The notes below the pieces were generated by a model. That model made no database searches. It was given only the letters and a program-made list of their open reading frames with translations, and was not told where the DNA came from. From contig NZ_CP019335.1 of the NCBI RefSeq assembly GCF_002813915.1, positions 3,951,777 through 4,015,776 of the forward strand: a stretch of 64,000 bases of DNA, given 5' to 3'. The position numbers were made by a program, and so were the translations under genes. Position 1 is the first letter of the stretch, and the number at the start of each line of letters is the position of its first letter. Positions 44,708 through 55,078 of this stretch are shown here, in pieces. The DNA is from Tenacibaculum sp. SZ-18 (GTDB lineage: Bacteria > Bacteroidota > Bacteroidia > Flavobacteriales > Flavobacteriaceae).

Positions 44708-46264
44708 TTATTCCAGTTTTAGGACCCAGAAGTTGTCATCTCCCGTTGCTCCCTCTCCTTGTCCGGAAATATTAGTATACCAACTACCAGCAACAATATA
44801 TCCTCCATCTTGTGATTGTTCTACTGAATATGGTATGTCATCACCAATACCACCTATATTTTTTTGCCATAAAACTTCACCGTTGGATCCCATTTTAAGA
44901 ATTAAGAAGTCAAATGCGCCACTATTTTGTGTAACATCAATATCACTTGAACGAGATCCTCCGATGGCAATATAGCCCCCGTCTACTGTTTGTTTCACTT
45001 CATTTAAGCCGTCAACATCACTTCCTCCAAACACTTTTTTCCATGTTATATCACCTTCATTATTAGTTTTAATGACTATGGCATCTAAACTACCATTATT
45101 TGCCCCAATATCACCATCGCCCGATCTAGAGTATCCTGAGATAATATATCCATTATCTGAGGTTTCTGAAACAGAAGCGATTTCTTCATTTTCTGTTCCA
45201 ACATAGAACTTTTCCCATTGTAAAACTCCATCATAATTTAATTTAAAGATCCACATATTTCTTTTGTCCTTTGATGATTCGCTAAAACCTCCAATAATAT
45301 ATCCAAGATCAGTTGTTTCATCGATTGACATTGCAATATCTCTCATTTCATACCCTAAATTTTGTTGCCAAAGTAATTCGCCTTCATTAGATAATTTCAC
45401 AACCCATGCATCTGATTGCCCAAGCACATTGAAATTATCAGAACTAGTATAACCAACGGCAATAAATGAACCGTCGGAGGTTTCTATGATTGATTCTAGA
45501 ATATCATCCTTTGAACCTCCGATGCTTGTACTCCATATAATATTCCCTCCGCTATCAAGTTTAAAAACTAAAAAATCACGCATACCGTTGTTGGTCGAAA
45601 CATCACCACCAACTGAGCTTGAAAACGCCCCAACAATAATACCGCCGTCTTTTGTTTCTTTTATGTCATGAATTACATCCTGATCTGAACCTCCAAAACT
45701 TTTTTCCCAAATTAATTTTCCTGAATAATCCAGTTTTACAATCCAACAATCGGTTCCTCCCATATTCGAAGAAATATCTCCGTCTACAGAGTCTGTGGAA
45801 CCAGCGACAAGATATCCTAAATCGTTTGTTTGAATTACTGCGTACGCAACATCTGTATTGGATCCTCCCAATGATTTTTGCCAGGAGATTTGTACATCAT
45901 CACTAGTATTTGTTATGGTAGTAAATGAAAAGTTACGTTCTGTAATTCCGTTTCTCTCATCGTTTGCTATAACACGCCCAGTGTAGCTTGTCTCATGAGC
46001 TAATTTTTCAATTAAGAATTCAGTAGTTTTTAAACCAGAGGAAATTTCGTTGCCATTAAAATATATTGAATATGATACAATATCTCCATCAGGATCAATT
46101 GAATCAGACCAAGTAAGCAGCGCACTAGAACTGGTAATATTTGTAACATTTATCGTAAAGTTCCCTGGATTTTGATTAGTAGTTGTAATGTCATTACTAA
46201 TTTCACTACTACAGCCAAACATCAATGCTGTAATCAAAATATATACATTAAATAATTTATACAT
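44708..46264 (-). CDS. Repeat lipoprotein with fibronectin III domain
   Basis: A 518-residue lipoprotein (ALMFGCSSE lipobox near residue 18). It has a fibronectin type III-like domain (about 35-120: SSALLTWSDSIDPDGDIVSYSIYFNG), then about seven repeats of roughly 50 residues with the pattern W-K-x-GGS-x-x-D, ETxDGGYIVxG, GxxDxWIxKL. The repeats probably fold as a beta-propeller. No enzyme motif is seen. Exported to the cell surface is likely. It lies downstream of the amylase/regulator group on the same strand but with separate spacing. Confidence 0.82.
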   Translation of the reverse strand: MYKLFNVYILITALMFGCSSEISNDITTTNQNPGNFTINVTNITSSSALLTWSDSIDPDGDIVSYSIYFNGNEISSGLKTTEFLIEKLAHETSYTGRVIANDERNGITERNFSFTTITNTSDDVQISWQKSLGGSNTDVAYAVIQTNDLGYLVAGSTDSVDGDISSNMGGTDCWIVKLDYSGKLIWEKSFGGSDQDVIHDIKETKDGGIIVGAFSSSVGGDVSTNNGMRDFLVFKLDSGGNIIWSTSIGGSKDDILESIIETSDGSFIAVGYTSSDNFNVLGQSDAWVVKLSNEGELLWQQNLGYEMRDIAMSIDETTDLGYIIGGFSESSKDKRNMWIFKLNYDGVLQWEKFYVGTENEEIASVSETSDNGYIISGYSRSGDGDIGANNGSLDAIVIKTNNEGDITWKKVFGGSDVDGLNEVKQTVDGGYIAIGGSRSSDIDVTQNSGAFDFLILKMGSNGEVLWQKNIGGIGDDIPYSVEQSQDGGYIVAGSWYTNISGQGEGATGDDNFWVLKLE

Positions 46265-46339
46265 TTTTTATTTACAAAGGTATGTTTGAATTGATCGATA
46301 AATATCCAAAAGTATTGATAGTCAAAATATTCGGACATA

Positions 46340-47296
46340 TTAGGTGGTTTTTCTGTAAATGCTTGGTGAAATTCCTACCATTTTTTTAAATGCACTATAA
46401 AATGTAGATTTTGAGTTAAACCCAGACTCGAGACCAATACTAATAACAGTATAGTTTAAAAAACGATTATTAGTAAGTTTTAACTTTGCATCTTCAACTC
46501 TAAAAGAATTAATATAATCTGCAAAATTTTTTCCAGTTATGGTGTTTATAAGTTGAGATAGATAATTCCCGCTTATTTTGAGTTGATTAGCTATATTTAT
46601 TAAACTGATATTTGGGTCTCTAAATATTTTTTCTTTTGTCATTAGTATTTCTAACTTTTTAAAATACTTATTATCTCCAGTTATATTAATTGAGCTTTTT
46701 TGATTTATAACTTGTTTTAATTTAAGTTCAGTTAATTTGGCAATTAAGTGAAACAAGTATACATGATTATCAGTAAAAAAAGCTTTTTGGGAGTGTTCAG
46801 AGTCTAACACACCAATAATATTATTATCAATATAAATAGGAACAGTTAATTCTGATTTTCTTTTTAGATCATCTTTAATATAAATATTGGAAAGAGTAAC
46901 ATCATCAATACGGTTATATTTACCTGTTTTTGCTGTTTTTCCTACATAGCCGTTACCTACTTTAATTTTTAAAGGACTTATAATTTTCTTTTTGCAATCG
47001 GTTTTGTTCCCATATGCAGCTTTTTGGACTAAATATTTTTTTTCTCTATCCAGCATATAAATAACACAATCTTCCAGATTTAAATATGAAATACAATTTT
47101 CAGTAATATCCCAGAGGACTTCACTTATAGTATTTTTATCATATAGTGATGTTGCAAAGTAGCTTAAAATAGTTAGTGTTTCTAATGGATTAGTTAATAG
47201 TAGTTCCTCATTAAATTCCGAAAGTGAATTTTTAAGAAAATATGGAATATTTTCCAAAGAATAACTAAATTTTTGAGCCTTGTGTGTTGTGTCCAT
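46340..47296 (-). CDS. GAF-domain AraC-type transcription regulator
   Basis: A 318-residue cytoplasmic regulator. A GAF-like sensor domain (about 40-195: CVIYMLDREKKYLVQKAAYGN, VGNGYVGKTAKTGKYNRIDDV) is followed by an AraC-family double helix-turn-helix (about 215-318: LIKIANQLKISGNYLSQLIN-like, GKNFADYINSFRV, SIGLESGFNSKSTFYSAFKK). The combination senses a small ligand or redox state. Lies between the repeat lipoprotein and the hybrid regulator, with gaps of 75 and 171 bp. Confidence 0.88.
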   Translation of the reverse strand: MDTTHKAQKFSYSLENIPYFLKNSLSEFNEELLLTNPLETLTILSYFATSLYDKNTISEVLWDITENCISYLNLEDCVIYMLDREKKYLVQKAAYGNKTDCKKKIISPLKIKVGNGYVGKTAKTGKYNRIDDVTLSNIYIKDDLKRKSELTVPIYIDNNIIGVLDSEHSQKAFFTDNHVYLFHLIAKLTELKLKQVINQKSSINITGDNKYFKKLEILMTKEKIFRDPNISLINIANQLKISGNYLSQLINTITGKNFADYINSFRVEDAKLKLTNNRFLNYTVISIGLESGFNSKSTFYSAFKKMVGISPSIYRKTT

Positions 47297-47467
47297 TTTA
47301 TTTATTTTTTATTGTAGTATTTCATATGTGAATATTTATACTCAATTAAATGTGTGTTGCTTTTATAAAAAGCAATTTAGTACTGTAAACAAAATAAGTC
47401 TTGGAGGCTAGTTACTTATTCTTGGATATTTGTTACTTGTTTTAAATAAAATGTTATTCTTAAGGTT

Positions 47468-50400
47468 TTAGAAATAATTTTTTCTGAATTCAGAGGGTGA
47501 TTTTTTGAATTCTTCCTTGAAAACCCGAGTAAAGTAAGCTGGGTCTTTGAAGCCAACCTGGTATGCAATTTCTGATATCGTATATTTATGATTGTGGAGT
47601 AATTCTTTACTTTTTTGTAAACGAATTCTTCTAATAAATTTGTTGGGAGGTAGTCCAGTTAGATTTTTTATTTTTCGAAATAAATGAATTCTACTTATGT
47701 TTAATTTTTCGGCGAAATCAGGAACTCCAAATTCATCATTATCCAATTCCTTATGAATTATTTGAATTGCTTTCGACATAAACGAATCGATTTTTTTATT
47801 TTTAGATAAAGATGTTATTTCTTCGTTTTTATATTTTTTCTGTAGCTTTTTTCTGGAGTTGATTATATTCTCAATACGAAGTATCAGTGTTTCTCTATTA
47901 AATGGTTTTATAATATAATCTTCAGCACCTGTTTTTAATCCTTTCAATTTACTTTCTCGACTCGATTTAGAAGTTAGAAATATTAGAGGAATATGATTAG
48001 TAACCTCGTTTTCTTGTATTTTTTTACTCAGTTCTATTCCATCTAATTCAGGCATCATTATGTCAGATAATATTAAATCTGGTAAATGTTTTTTACATAA
48101 ATCCCAAGCAATTTTCCCATTAGCTGCTTTAAGTAGATTATATTTACTTGATAAGCAAAAGTTCATATAATCCATAACTTCTTCGTTATCTTCAGCAATT
48201 AGAATGATGGGACGTTGATCATTCTCATCAAAAACGAAATCGTGATTACTAAAATTTGCTTTAGGTTTTGGTAGTTCAAATGGTGCTATTATGGAAATAG
48301 TTGTTCCTTTGTGTTTTTTGCTTTTTACACGAATAGTACCTTTCAAAAGATTCACTAGTTCCTTAGTTAAAGTGAGTCCTAATCCAACACCCTGTTTATT
48401 TAAAGGTTTTTCTTTACTAAAGGGATTAAACAGTTGAGAAAGAAACTTTTCATTCATGCCAATTCCATTATCACGTACTTTAATTTCTAGATTTTGTGAT
48501 TGCTCTAGGACACTTACAGAAACATCTATTTTTCCATTTATTCTATTGTATTTAATAGAATTAGAGATAAGATTAGATATAATTTTCCTCCATTTATCCT
48601 CATCAAATAACAACTCTTTTTTTGCGTGTGAACTTTTAAAATTTATACAAATTCCTTTCTCAACGGCCATAGAGTTAAATGAATTACACAGGTATTTAGC
48701 AAAAGCAATGAAATCACCTTGATTAAGTTGAACATCTAATTTATTATCCTGCATTTGAGCAATTTCGAGTATCTTTTGAACCTGGTTTGATAAATGATGG
48801 GTTTGATTTTCAATTTGAGTAAGATGTTTACTTGTTTTAGATTTTTGAGAATGATTTTGATCGCTTTTTATTTGATCAGTTGCTCCCAAAATTATAGTAA
48901 GAGGAGTTCTAAATTCGTGTGCAATTTGATTAAACCAACGTGTTTTTGCTTTCGATAAATTCGATATAAATTCCTTTTCGGTTTTTGCTATTTTATTTTT
49001 CACTTGGATTTTATAAAAGGCGAAAATCGATAATCCAATAAGTAAAGTATAAATTAAATATGCTATATCTGTTTTATACCAAGATGGGATTACGGTGATG
49101 CTAATCGGATTATAAGTTCCAATAAGTTGATCGTTATAAGTTGCTTTTATTTCCAAATTATAGTTTCCTTTAGGAATAGAGGATAGGGTAATTTCACCAA
49201 TATCTTGAGGAGGAAGCCAATTTTTGTGTAAACCATTTAGCTTAAAATGATACTTAATTTTTTGTTGGTTTTCGAAAGATATAGTTTGAAATTTAAAACG
49301 AATACTTTGATCTTTTGGTTCAATGAATAAAGTATTTTTATAGGTCTTATTTTGTTTTGGAAATTTATAAACTAAATTGGTATCTCTTCTAAATTTAGTA
49401 AGAGATTCCCAAATTATAGATCTTGATTTAGCTGTATTTGAGATAAGGTTTTTTGGATTGAAAAATTGCAGTCCTCCTTCACTTCCAAGCCAAATATTAC
49501 CATTGCTATCCATGAGTTTAGAACTAATTAACATTGAATTATTATATAAACCATCCGAAGCCATAAAACTTTCGAATTTTTCAGAATTAATATCAAAAGA
49601 TAAAATACCGTGACTTACCGTACTTAACCATAATCTTCCATTTTTATCGCTTAGTACAGATAGAATTTTATCATTTGGCATATATTCATTCCTTATATAT
49701 CTTTTGAATGTATTGTTTTTCTTATCCATTTTATTGAGTCCACCATCCGTACCAATCCATATCGTGCCATTCTCGTCCTGTTCAATAGATTGTATCAAAT
49801 TAGAGCTGATAGAGTTATGATTATTAGGATTATGGGTATGAGATATAAAGGAAAAATTGCTAGATGCGTTTAATTTACTCAGATTTGAAATCTGAAGTAA
49901 TCCTGAACTTATTGTTGCTAACCATAAATTATCGCTATTATCTTTAAAAATATCTATAATTCCAATGTTCTTTTTAAATACTTTTATTTCAAAAGCAGTT
50001 CCTTTTTTAGGATTATAAACTACTAGTTTGTCCCATTGTGAAATCCATAAACGTTGGTTTCTATCTTCAATAATTTTCCAGCAAGCATCTTTTTGTAAAT
50101 TTATAGTGGCAAGAGACACCGACTCGATATTATTTTGATTAGGGTTTATTTTGAGTAGTGATGTATTATTCTTTGCATTTTTACCGACAGTGTATAAAAA
50201 GTTGTCACTTGCTACATATAGAGATTTTACATTATTGGAATTTATTTTTTTAGGTTTTGCAACTGTTTTTTTTCTCCATTTATAAATTCCATCTGGTAGA
50301 GCAAACCAAAAATGATTTTTAGATTCAGCAATCTCTCTTATTTGACCTACTTTTTGTAAGATTGGATGTCTGAATTGCTTATGTTTAATTAAATGAAAAA

Positions 50401-51406
50401 CCCCCAGATTCGTGCCAAACCAATAATTTCCTTCATTATCTTCTAGCATACAATTAATTCTGATATTACTTGGTGCATTTTTAAGTATATTTTTTAATCG
50501 TACAATTTCAAATGAAGAAAAGTCTGAAGTATATTTATAAATTGAGTCACCAGCGTTAATCCAAAAATTTCCTTTAGTATCTCTATATATGAATGGGATA
50601 TCGGAAAAAACTGAAGAAAAATTAGTTTTAAAATCTAGAAATGTTTGTTGTAATTTTCCATTTTGGATGGATGAAATAAATAGATTATTTTCTGAATATA
50701 TAAGGGTGCTGTCTTTAGATATTGCGAATAAATTCAGAAGGCTTTCATTATGCGACAGTTTTATTTCAGTAGTTTTTTTTTCTATAACTTTTAATAATTT
50801 GGAAGGAGATGTTGATTCATCATTAGGAGTATCAAATTGAGTACTAAGAATCAATTTTGTAGTATCGTCTGCAATACTGATGTTCAATGTCATGTTATCT
50901 GAAATCTGTTCGATTTTTTGAAGCTCGATGTCATAGGTATACGCTGATGTTGCTGACGAAATCCATAGTTTTTTTTGATCAGGAGTTATTTTAAAAACAG
51001 AAGATAAGTCGATATTTTCCTCGTTGTACTTTACTGGTAAGCTTGAAAAAATTTCAGTATATGGGTTTAATACATTTATTCCTGCACCTAATGTTCCTAA
51101 ATAAATTAAGTTGTTATTTAGTTGGGTAATTGTTCTTACCCAATTGGCTTGTAGTGCTGTTGAATCTCCAGGTACATATGTGAATTTTTTAAATTGGTTC
51201 CCATTAAAGCGGTTTAATCCATATTGGGTACCTAACCAAATAAAACCGTCTTTATCTTGATATAAATCAGAAATCCAATTATTGGATAGTCCACTTTCAA
51301 TTGTGTAGTGTTTTACATCAAAGGATGAGATATTTTGAGCAGCAAGAGAAAGAGAAAAAATTATAAACCAAATATTTAATAAATAAAAAATATTTTTAAA
51401 ACTCAT
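47468..51406 (-). CDS. Hybrid two-component system sensor-regulator (HTCS)
   Basis: A 1312-residue one-protein two-component system. A signal peptide is followed by periplasmic two-component propeller repeats (about 25-680; GLSNNWISDLYQDKDGFIWLGT), a Y_Y_Y domain (about 690-780), a TM at about 785-803, HisKA with H830 (NQIAHEFRTPL), HATPase (NLISNSIKYN, GVGLGLTL), a receiver with D1115 (LILSDIMMPELDG) and a C-terminal AraC HTH (ISEIAYQVGFKDPAYFTRVFK). HTCS proteins sense glycan breakdown products and switch on nearby glycan genes; the amylase just upstream is the likely target. Confidence 0.95.
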   Translation of the reverse strand: MSFKNIFYLLNIWFIIFSLSLAAQNISSFDVKHYTIESGLSNNWISDLYQDKDGFIWLGTQYGLNRFNGNQFKKFTYVPGDSTALQANWVRTITQLNNNLIYLGTLGAGINVLNPYTEIFSSLPVKYNEENIDLSSVFKITPDQKKLWISSATSAYTYDIELQKIEQISDNMTLNISIADDTTKLILSTQFDTPNDESTSPSKLLKVIEKKTTEIKLSHNESLLNLFAISKDSTLIYSENNLFISSIQNGKLQQTFLDFKTNFSSVFSDIPFIYRDTKGNFWINAGDSIYKYTSDFSSFEIVRLKNILKNAPSNIRINCMLEDNEGNYWFGTNLGVFHLIKHKQFRHPILQKVGQIREIAESKNHFWFALPDGIYKWRKKTVAKPKKINSNNVKSLYVASDNFLYTVGKNAKNNTSLLKINPNQNNIESVSLATINLQKDACWKIIEDRNQRLWISQWDKLVVYNPKKGTAFEIKVFKKNIGIIDIFKDNSDNLWLATISSGLLQISNLSKLNASSNFSFISHTHNPNNHNSISSNLIQSIEQDENGTIWIGTDGGLNKMDKKNNTFKRYIRNEYMPNDKILSVLSDKNGRLWLSTVSHGILSFDINSEKFESFMASDGLYNNSMLISSKLMDSNGNIWLGSEGGLQFFNPKNLISNTAKSRSIIWESLTKFRRDTNLVYKFPKQNKTYKNTLFIEPKDQSIRFKFQTISFENQQKIKYHFKLNGLHKNWLPPQDIGEITLSSIPKGNYNLEIKATYNDQLIGTYNPISITVIPSWYKTDIAYLIYTLLIGLSIFAFYKIQVKNKIAKTEKEFISNLSKAKTRWFNQIAHEFRTPLTIILGATDQIKSDQNHSQKSKTSKHLTQIENQTHHLSNQVQKILEIAQMQDNKLDVQLNQGDFIAFAKYLCNSFNSMAVEKGICINFKSSHAKKELLFDEDKWRKIISNLISNSIKYNRINGKIDVSVSVLEQSQNLEIKVRDNGIGMNEKFLSQLFNPFSKEKPLNKQGVGLGLTLTKELVNLLKGTIRVKSKKHKGTTISIIAPFELPKPKANFSNHDFVFDENDQRPIILIAEDNEEVMDYMNFCLSSKYNLLKAANGKIAWDLCKKHLPDLILSDIMMPELDGIELSKKIQENEVTNHIPLIFLTSKSSRESKLKGLKTGAEDYIIKPFNRETLILRIENIINSRKKLQKKYKNEEITSLSKNKKIDSFMSKAIQIIHKELDNDEFGVPDFAEKLNISRIHLFRKIKNLTGLPPNKFIRRIRLQKSKELLHNHKYTISEIAYQVGFKDPAYFTRVFKEEFKKSPSEFRKNYF

Positions 51407-51596
51407 TTAATATGAATATAATTGGTTACACTAAGATACTAAAAAACGTTTTTTAAGGTGCTATATCTATAGAAGATATAGCGTTCTTATGTAACTAACA
51501 ACTTACATACCAGTCTTTAAGTCAAAGTAAATACGTATCAAATACAATGTGTTAATATAAAACATGATGTACTAATGTCTATTGAAGTTTTAGTAC

Positions 51597-51630
51597 AAAA
51601 AAACACCCCTCAATACGAGAGGCGTTTTAT
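51597..51630 (-). terminator. Terminator of the amylase gene
   Basis: On the minus strand AAACGCCTCTC pairs with GAGGGGTGTTT (with a mismatch), loop GTATT, and a T-run follows. Lies 5 bp after the amylase stop codon. Confidence 0.8.
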
Positions 51631-51634
51631 TTAC

Positions 51635-54600
51635 TTACTTTTTAATAATTTTTTTAACTGTAGATTTTCCGTTAATTGTTATGCGAACAAAATAGATTCC
51701 GTTGGTCAATTGATGTTGAATTTCGTTAAGTTTAAATTCATGTATTCCTGAATCAATTTTGGTATGGATTAAAGTTTTGGAAGTGCCATAAACACTAATT
51801 ACTTCAATTTTTAAATCTGTTTTACTATTCGAATTACCAATTCTTACTTTGGAATTATCATTAATTGAGTTGGGATAAATTGATATTAGATCTGGGAGAC
51901 TGGAATTACTAGAGATTGAATTTACGCTGGCTTGTAAATTATCTGGATCAGAATCATACCAGGTTCCATTATAAAACCAACCTTCAGAACATCTCTTTAA
52001 ATCAAGCGTTTGAGAGTTTCCATTATTGCTGAATATAATATTTGAGCAATCGGTATTATTGAAAGTGTATTTGTACCAACCATTACTTTGTAACGTCATA
52101 GTTTCACCTGGCCAAGTTGTGGTTAGGTTGGAAGGTGAAACATTCCAAAAGTATATTTCAGGATCACTGTAAGAATCAGATTTGAAATAGATGTTTAAGT
52201 CGTTTCCAGTAGGTTGTTCTTCTGGATTGGAGTCATACCAAGTTCCATTGAAATACCAACCATCTCCGCATCGTTGTAAATCATCAGTTTGATTATTTCC
52301 GTTACTACTAAAAATCAAATTGGTACAATTCACATTGCTGAACGTGTAGGAGAACCAGCCATTGCCAATATCAGTCATATTTTCACCAGGCCAAGATGTT
52401 GTAGTAGTTTCAGGACTTGTATTCCAGTAATATATGTTAGGATTCGAAATGTTTCCTTTGTAATAAATTATTATACTATCAACCGAATCTGGATCTGGAT
52501 CATCAGGTGTTGTATTATCTCTTGGATCTGTATCAAACCATTGGTTATCTTGAAACCATCCATCTTGAGTCCTAACTAAATCATCAGTTTTTGCATTACC
52601 ATTATCATTAAATAGTAAGTTTGTACTTGTTACTCCGTTGAATACATATTCATACCAATCTGTATTTCCAATTTGATTCATTTCTGGACCAGGCCAATTG
52701 CTAGTAGGTAAAACATCTGGAGATTCATTCCAATAATGAATATTTACTTGCGACCAAGAAGCAGGTTTTTTAAAGTATACATGTAATCCTTGAACTGGTC
52801 CGATAGCAAAGTTTTGTGTTATAATATCTGAGGCTATTCCATTACTGTCAAATGCAATTGCTTTTATGGTAGAAGAATTATTGACAGTAAAAGAACTGGT
52901 ATAACGATTACTAGATTGATTTGGATTGGAATTATCAGTAGTATAGAAAATTTCTAAGCTTCCAGAGCCACCAAAAGCTTCCATTGATACTTGTATTGGA
53001 TTTTCGGATTGAGTTGTATTTGAATTAATAGTTACAATAGGTTTACTAGGTCCATTAACACAGGTTTCAAAATATCCACCACCACATGGTCCAATTAGCC
53101 CTGGTCCGTCTAAAACATAAACTCCAGCAGAACCAGAAGTAACTGAAAAATTGATTCTACCTCCAGAAGCAAAAGTTTCTCTTCCAGTTACAGCATCTCT
53201 ATACACGCCATCAGTAACTCCAGATATAGAAAATGATGCACTGCCATCTTTGGCTAATCCAACAACAACTTCACTGTTTCCATGAACTCTTTTATAAGAA
53301 ACAGCATTTCCTGGAGCTTCTTTCCATTCCCAACTTCCTTTTTGTAAAGCGGGGACAGCGCGTCGCATTGCATTTAATTTTTTTATTTGTTGATAGATTT
53401 TATGACTTGGAGCCTGATTCATAACATCGCCATAATAAGCTCTACCAGTATTGTCAATGGATTCTTGAATTCCAGCAGCATTATGAATATCTGCATATTC
53501 ACCCGCTTTAAAGCGCATTTCAGTTCCGTAATATACTGTTGGAATTCCGCGCCAAGTGAACATAAAGTTCATGCATGCCGCTAAGTTCTCGTCGCTTCCT
53601 CCATAGCGTCGGTTCCAGTCGTTATTTGGGCCAAAGTCATGGTTGTCTAACCACGTAATTAATGTAGAAGGATCACTGTATAAATGATCGTAACGGGCGG
53701 CTGCTTTTACTGTTGGAAATGATTGACCTTCTTCAAAAGTTCCATGAAAAGTAGCCTCTCCGTAAAAATCAATTACGGCTAAATCCAATGGAGCAGAATT
53801 ATTTACTGCACCACGCCAAGTGTAATAATGAGGATTGGTTTCCTCAACTGGGTGAAGTTCATGTCGCTTTTGAGCAACTTCTCCGAAAATAAAAAGATTT
53901 GGATTGATAGCTTTGAATGCGTCAAAGAAATAAAGTACATCCTCTTTGCTCATATGTTTTAGTGTGTCCCAGCGAAAAGCATCTACTCCCATTTCGATAT
54001 ATTTGCGATATGCTTCCACTAAATATTCTCTAACTTTTGGGTTACTTGTATTTAAATCTGGAGTGTCCCCGGCAAGAGCTCGATTATGTAAGTTTTCAAT
54101 ATCATCAAAACCTTGAGCAAATCCATTACCTGAATGATGATACCAATCAGGATCACTTGTGTCCACATAACTTTCTTTTCCTGGGAAATTGTAAGCTGCT
54201 AAATTTTGATTATAAGGTGCTGGCATTTTTGCCAAGTTTGCTCTACTCCAAATTAATCCGTCATCTGGGTTTGGTGTAATTCCATCGTATTCCCAATTAG
54301 GATTATCAACTGCAGCCCATGGTTTAGTCGGATCGGTGTTGTACTTAATTTCTGCAACATCTTTAATGCCAAATCGTCCTGCATGGTTGGTTACAACATC
54401 TAGCACGATTTTCATTCCTCTAGCGTGAACTTCATTGATTAAATCTTGGAAAGTTGCACTAGGTGATTCCAACCTTGGATCAACACGAGTAAAATCCCAA
54501 GCATGATACCCATGATAATCTAAAGGACTTCTGTTATGAACAATAGGCGTAATCCAAATTGCCGTAAAGCCCATGTCTTTTATGTAATCTAATTTTTGAA

Positions 54601-54850
54601 TTAAACCTTTAAAATCGCCTCTCCAGGTTACATCATTAGGATTTGTAATACTTGGATTGATATCGGGATCTTCATTATATGAAGACCACTCATTGGGAGC
54701 ATTATTATTTGGGTCTCCATCATTGAATCTACTTGTAAGTAGAAAGTAAATTGTTTCTTCTCTAAAATCGTTTTGAGAGAAAAGATAGTCGTAAGTTAAC
54801 ATGGTAGTAAAAAGTACCACAAAACTTAGTCTTAAGAAATAAGTTTTCAT
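51635..54850 (-). CDS. Secreted GH13 alpha-amylase with three CBM26 modules and T9SS tail
   Basis: A 1071-residue secreted starch hydrolase. A signal peptide (1-25) is followed by the GH13 catalytic barrel (about 30-590). Its conserved regions are DVVTNH (151-156), FRWDTLKH with nucleophile D295, FGEVAQ with acid E324, and DNHDF with D405. Three repeated starch-binding modules (CBM26 type, starting about 687, 793 and 885; each with YxWNxSP, WPGExM, LxFxxNGNxxTxDLxR) follow, then a T9SS type A C-terminal sorting domain (about 990-1071). Cell-surface or secreted action on starch. A companion regulator lies just downstream. Confidence 0.96.
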   Translation of the reverse strand: MKTYFLRLSFVVLFTTMLTYDYLFSQNDFREETIYFLLTSRFNDGDPNNNAPNEWSSYNEDPDINPSITNPNDVTWRGDFKGLIQKLDYIKDMGFTAIWITPIVHNRSPLDYHGYHAWDFTRVDPRLESPSATFQDLINEVHARGMKIVLDVVTNHAGRFGIKDVAEIKYNTDPTKPWAAVDNPNWEYDGITPNPDDGLIWSRANLAKMPAPYNQNLAAYNFPGKESYVDTSDPDWYHHSGNGFAQGFDDIENLHNRALAGDTPDLNTSNPKVREYLVEAYRKYIEMGVDAFRWDTLKHMSKEDVLYFFDAFKAINPNLFIFGEVAQKRHELHPVEETNPHYYTWRGAVNNSAPLDLAVIDFYGEATFHGTFEEGQSFPTVKAAARYDHLYSDPSTLITWLDNHDFGPNNDWNRRYGGSDENLAACMNFMFTWRGIPTVYYGTEMRFKAGEYADIHNAAGIQESIDNTGRAYYGDVMNQAPSHKIYQQIKKLNAMRRAVPALQKGSWEWKEAPGNAVSYKRVHGNSEVVVGLAKDGSASFSISGVTDGVYRDAVTGRETFASGGRINFSVTSGSAGVYVLDGPGLIGPCGGGYFETCVNGPSKPIVTINSNTTQSENPIQVSMEAFGGSGSLEIFYTTDNSNPNQSSNRYTSSFTVNNSSTIKAIAFDSNGIASDIITQNFAIGPVQGLHVYFKKPASWSQVNIHYWNESPDVLPTSNWPGPEMNQIGNTDWYEYVFNGVTSTNLLFNDNGNAKTDDLVRTQDGWFQDNQWFDTDPRDNTTPDDPDPDSVDSIIIYYKGNISNPNIYYWNTSPETTTTSWPGENMTDIGNGWFSYTFSNVNCTNLIFSSNGNNQTDDLQRCGDGWYFNGTWYDSNPEEQPTGNDLNIYFKSDSYSDPEIYFWNVSPSNLTTTWPGETMTLQSNGWYKYTFNNTDCSNIIFSNNGNSQTLDLKRCSEGWFYNGTWYDSDPDNLQASVNSISSNSSLPDLISIYPNSINDNSKVRIGNSNSKTDLKIEVISVYGTSKTLIHTKIDSGIHEFKLNEIQHQLTNGIYFVRITINGKSTVKKIIKK

Positions 54851-55078
54851 TAATAATAGGTGAGTTATTGATTAATATGAGGTTGATAAAAATGTAAACA
54901 ATGGAGTTTCCAATATTACATTGTTCTCGAATTTACCTATTATTATTCTCGAAATTTACAGAGGTTTCAGCCGAAATCGATTTCGTGTTGATAAGTTTTC
55001 CAAGTAGTTTAATAATGGCTAGAACTAACTCACTCAAATAAATTCTGTATGGCTAATGGATATGTAAAATGTAGATTA

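Noticed and set aside
54037..54279. 80-codon plus-strand frame opposite the amylase
   Set aside because: Shadow of the GH13 catalytic domain, no family signature.
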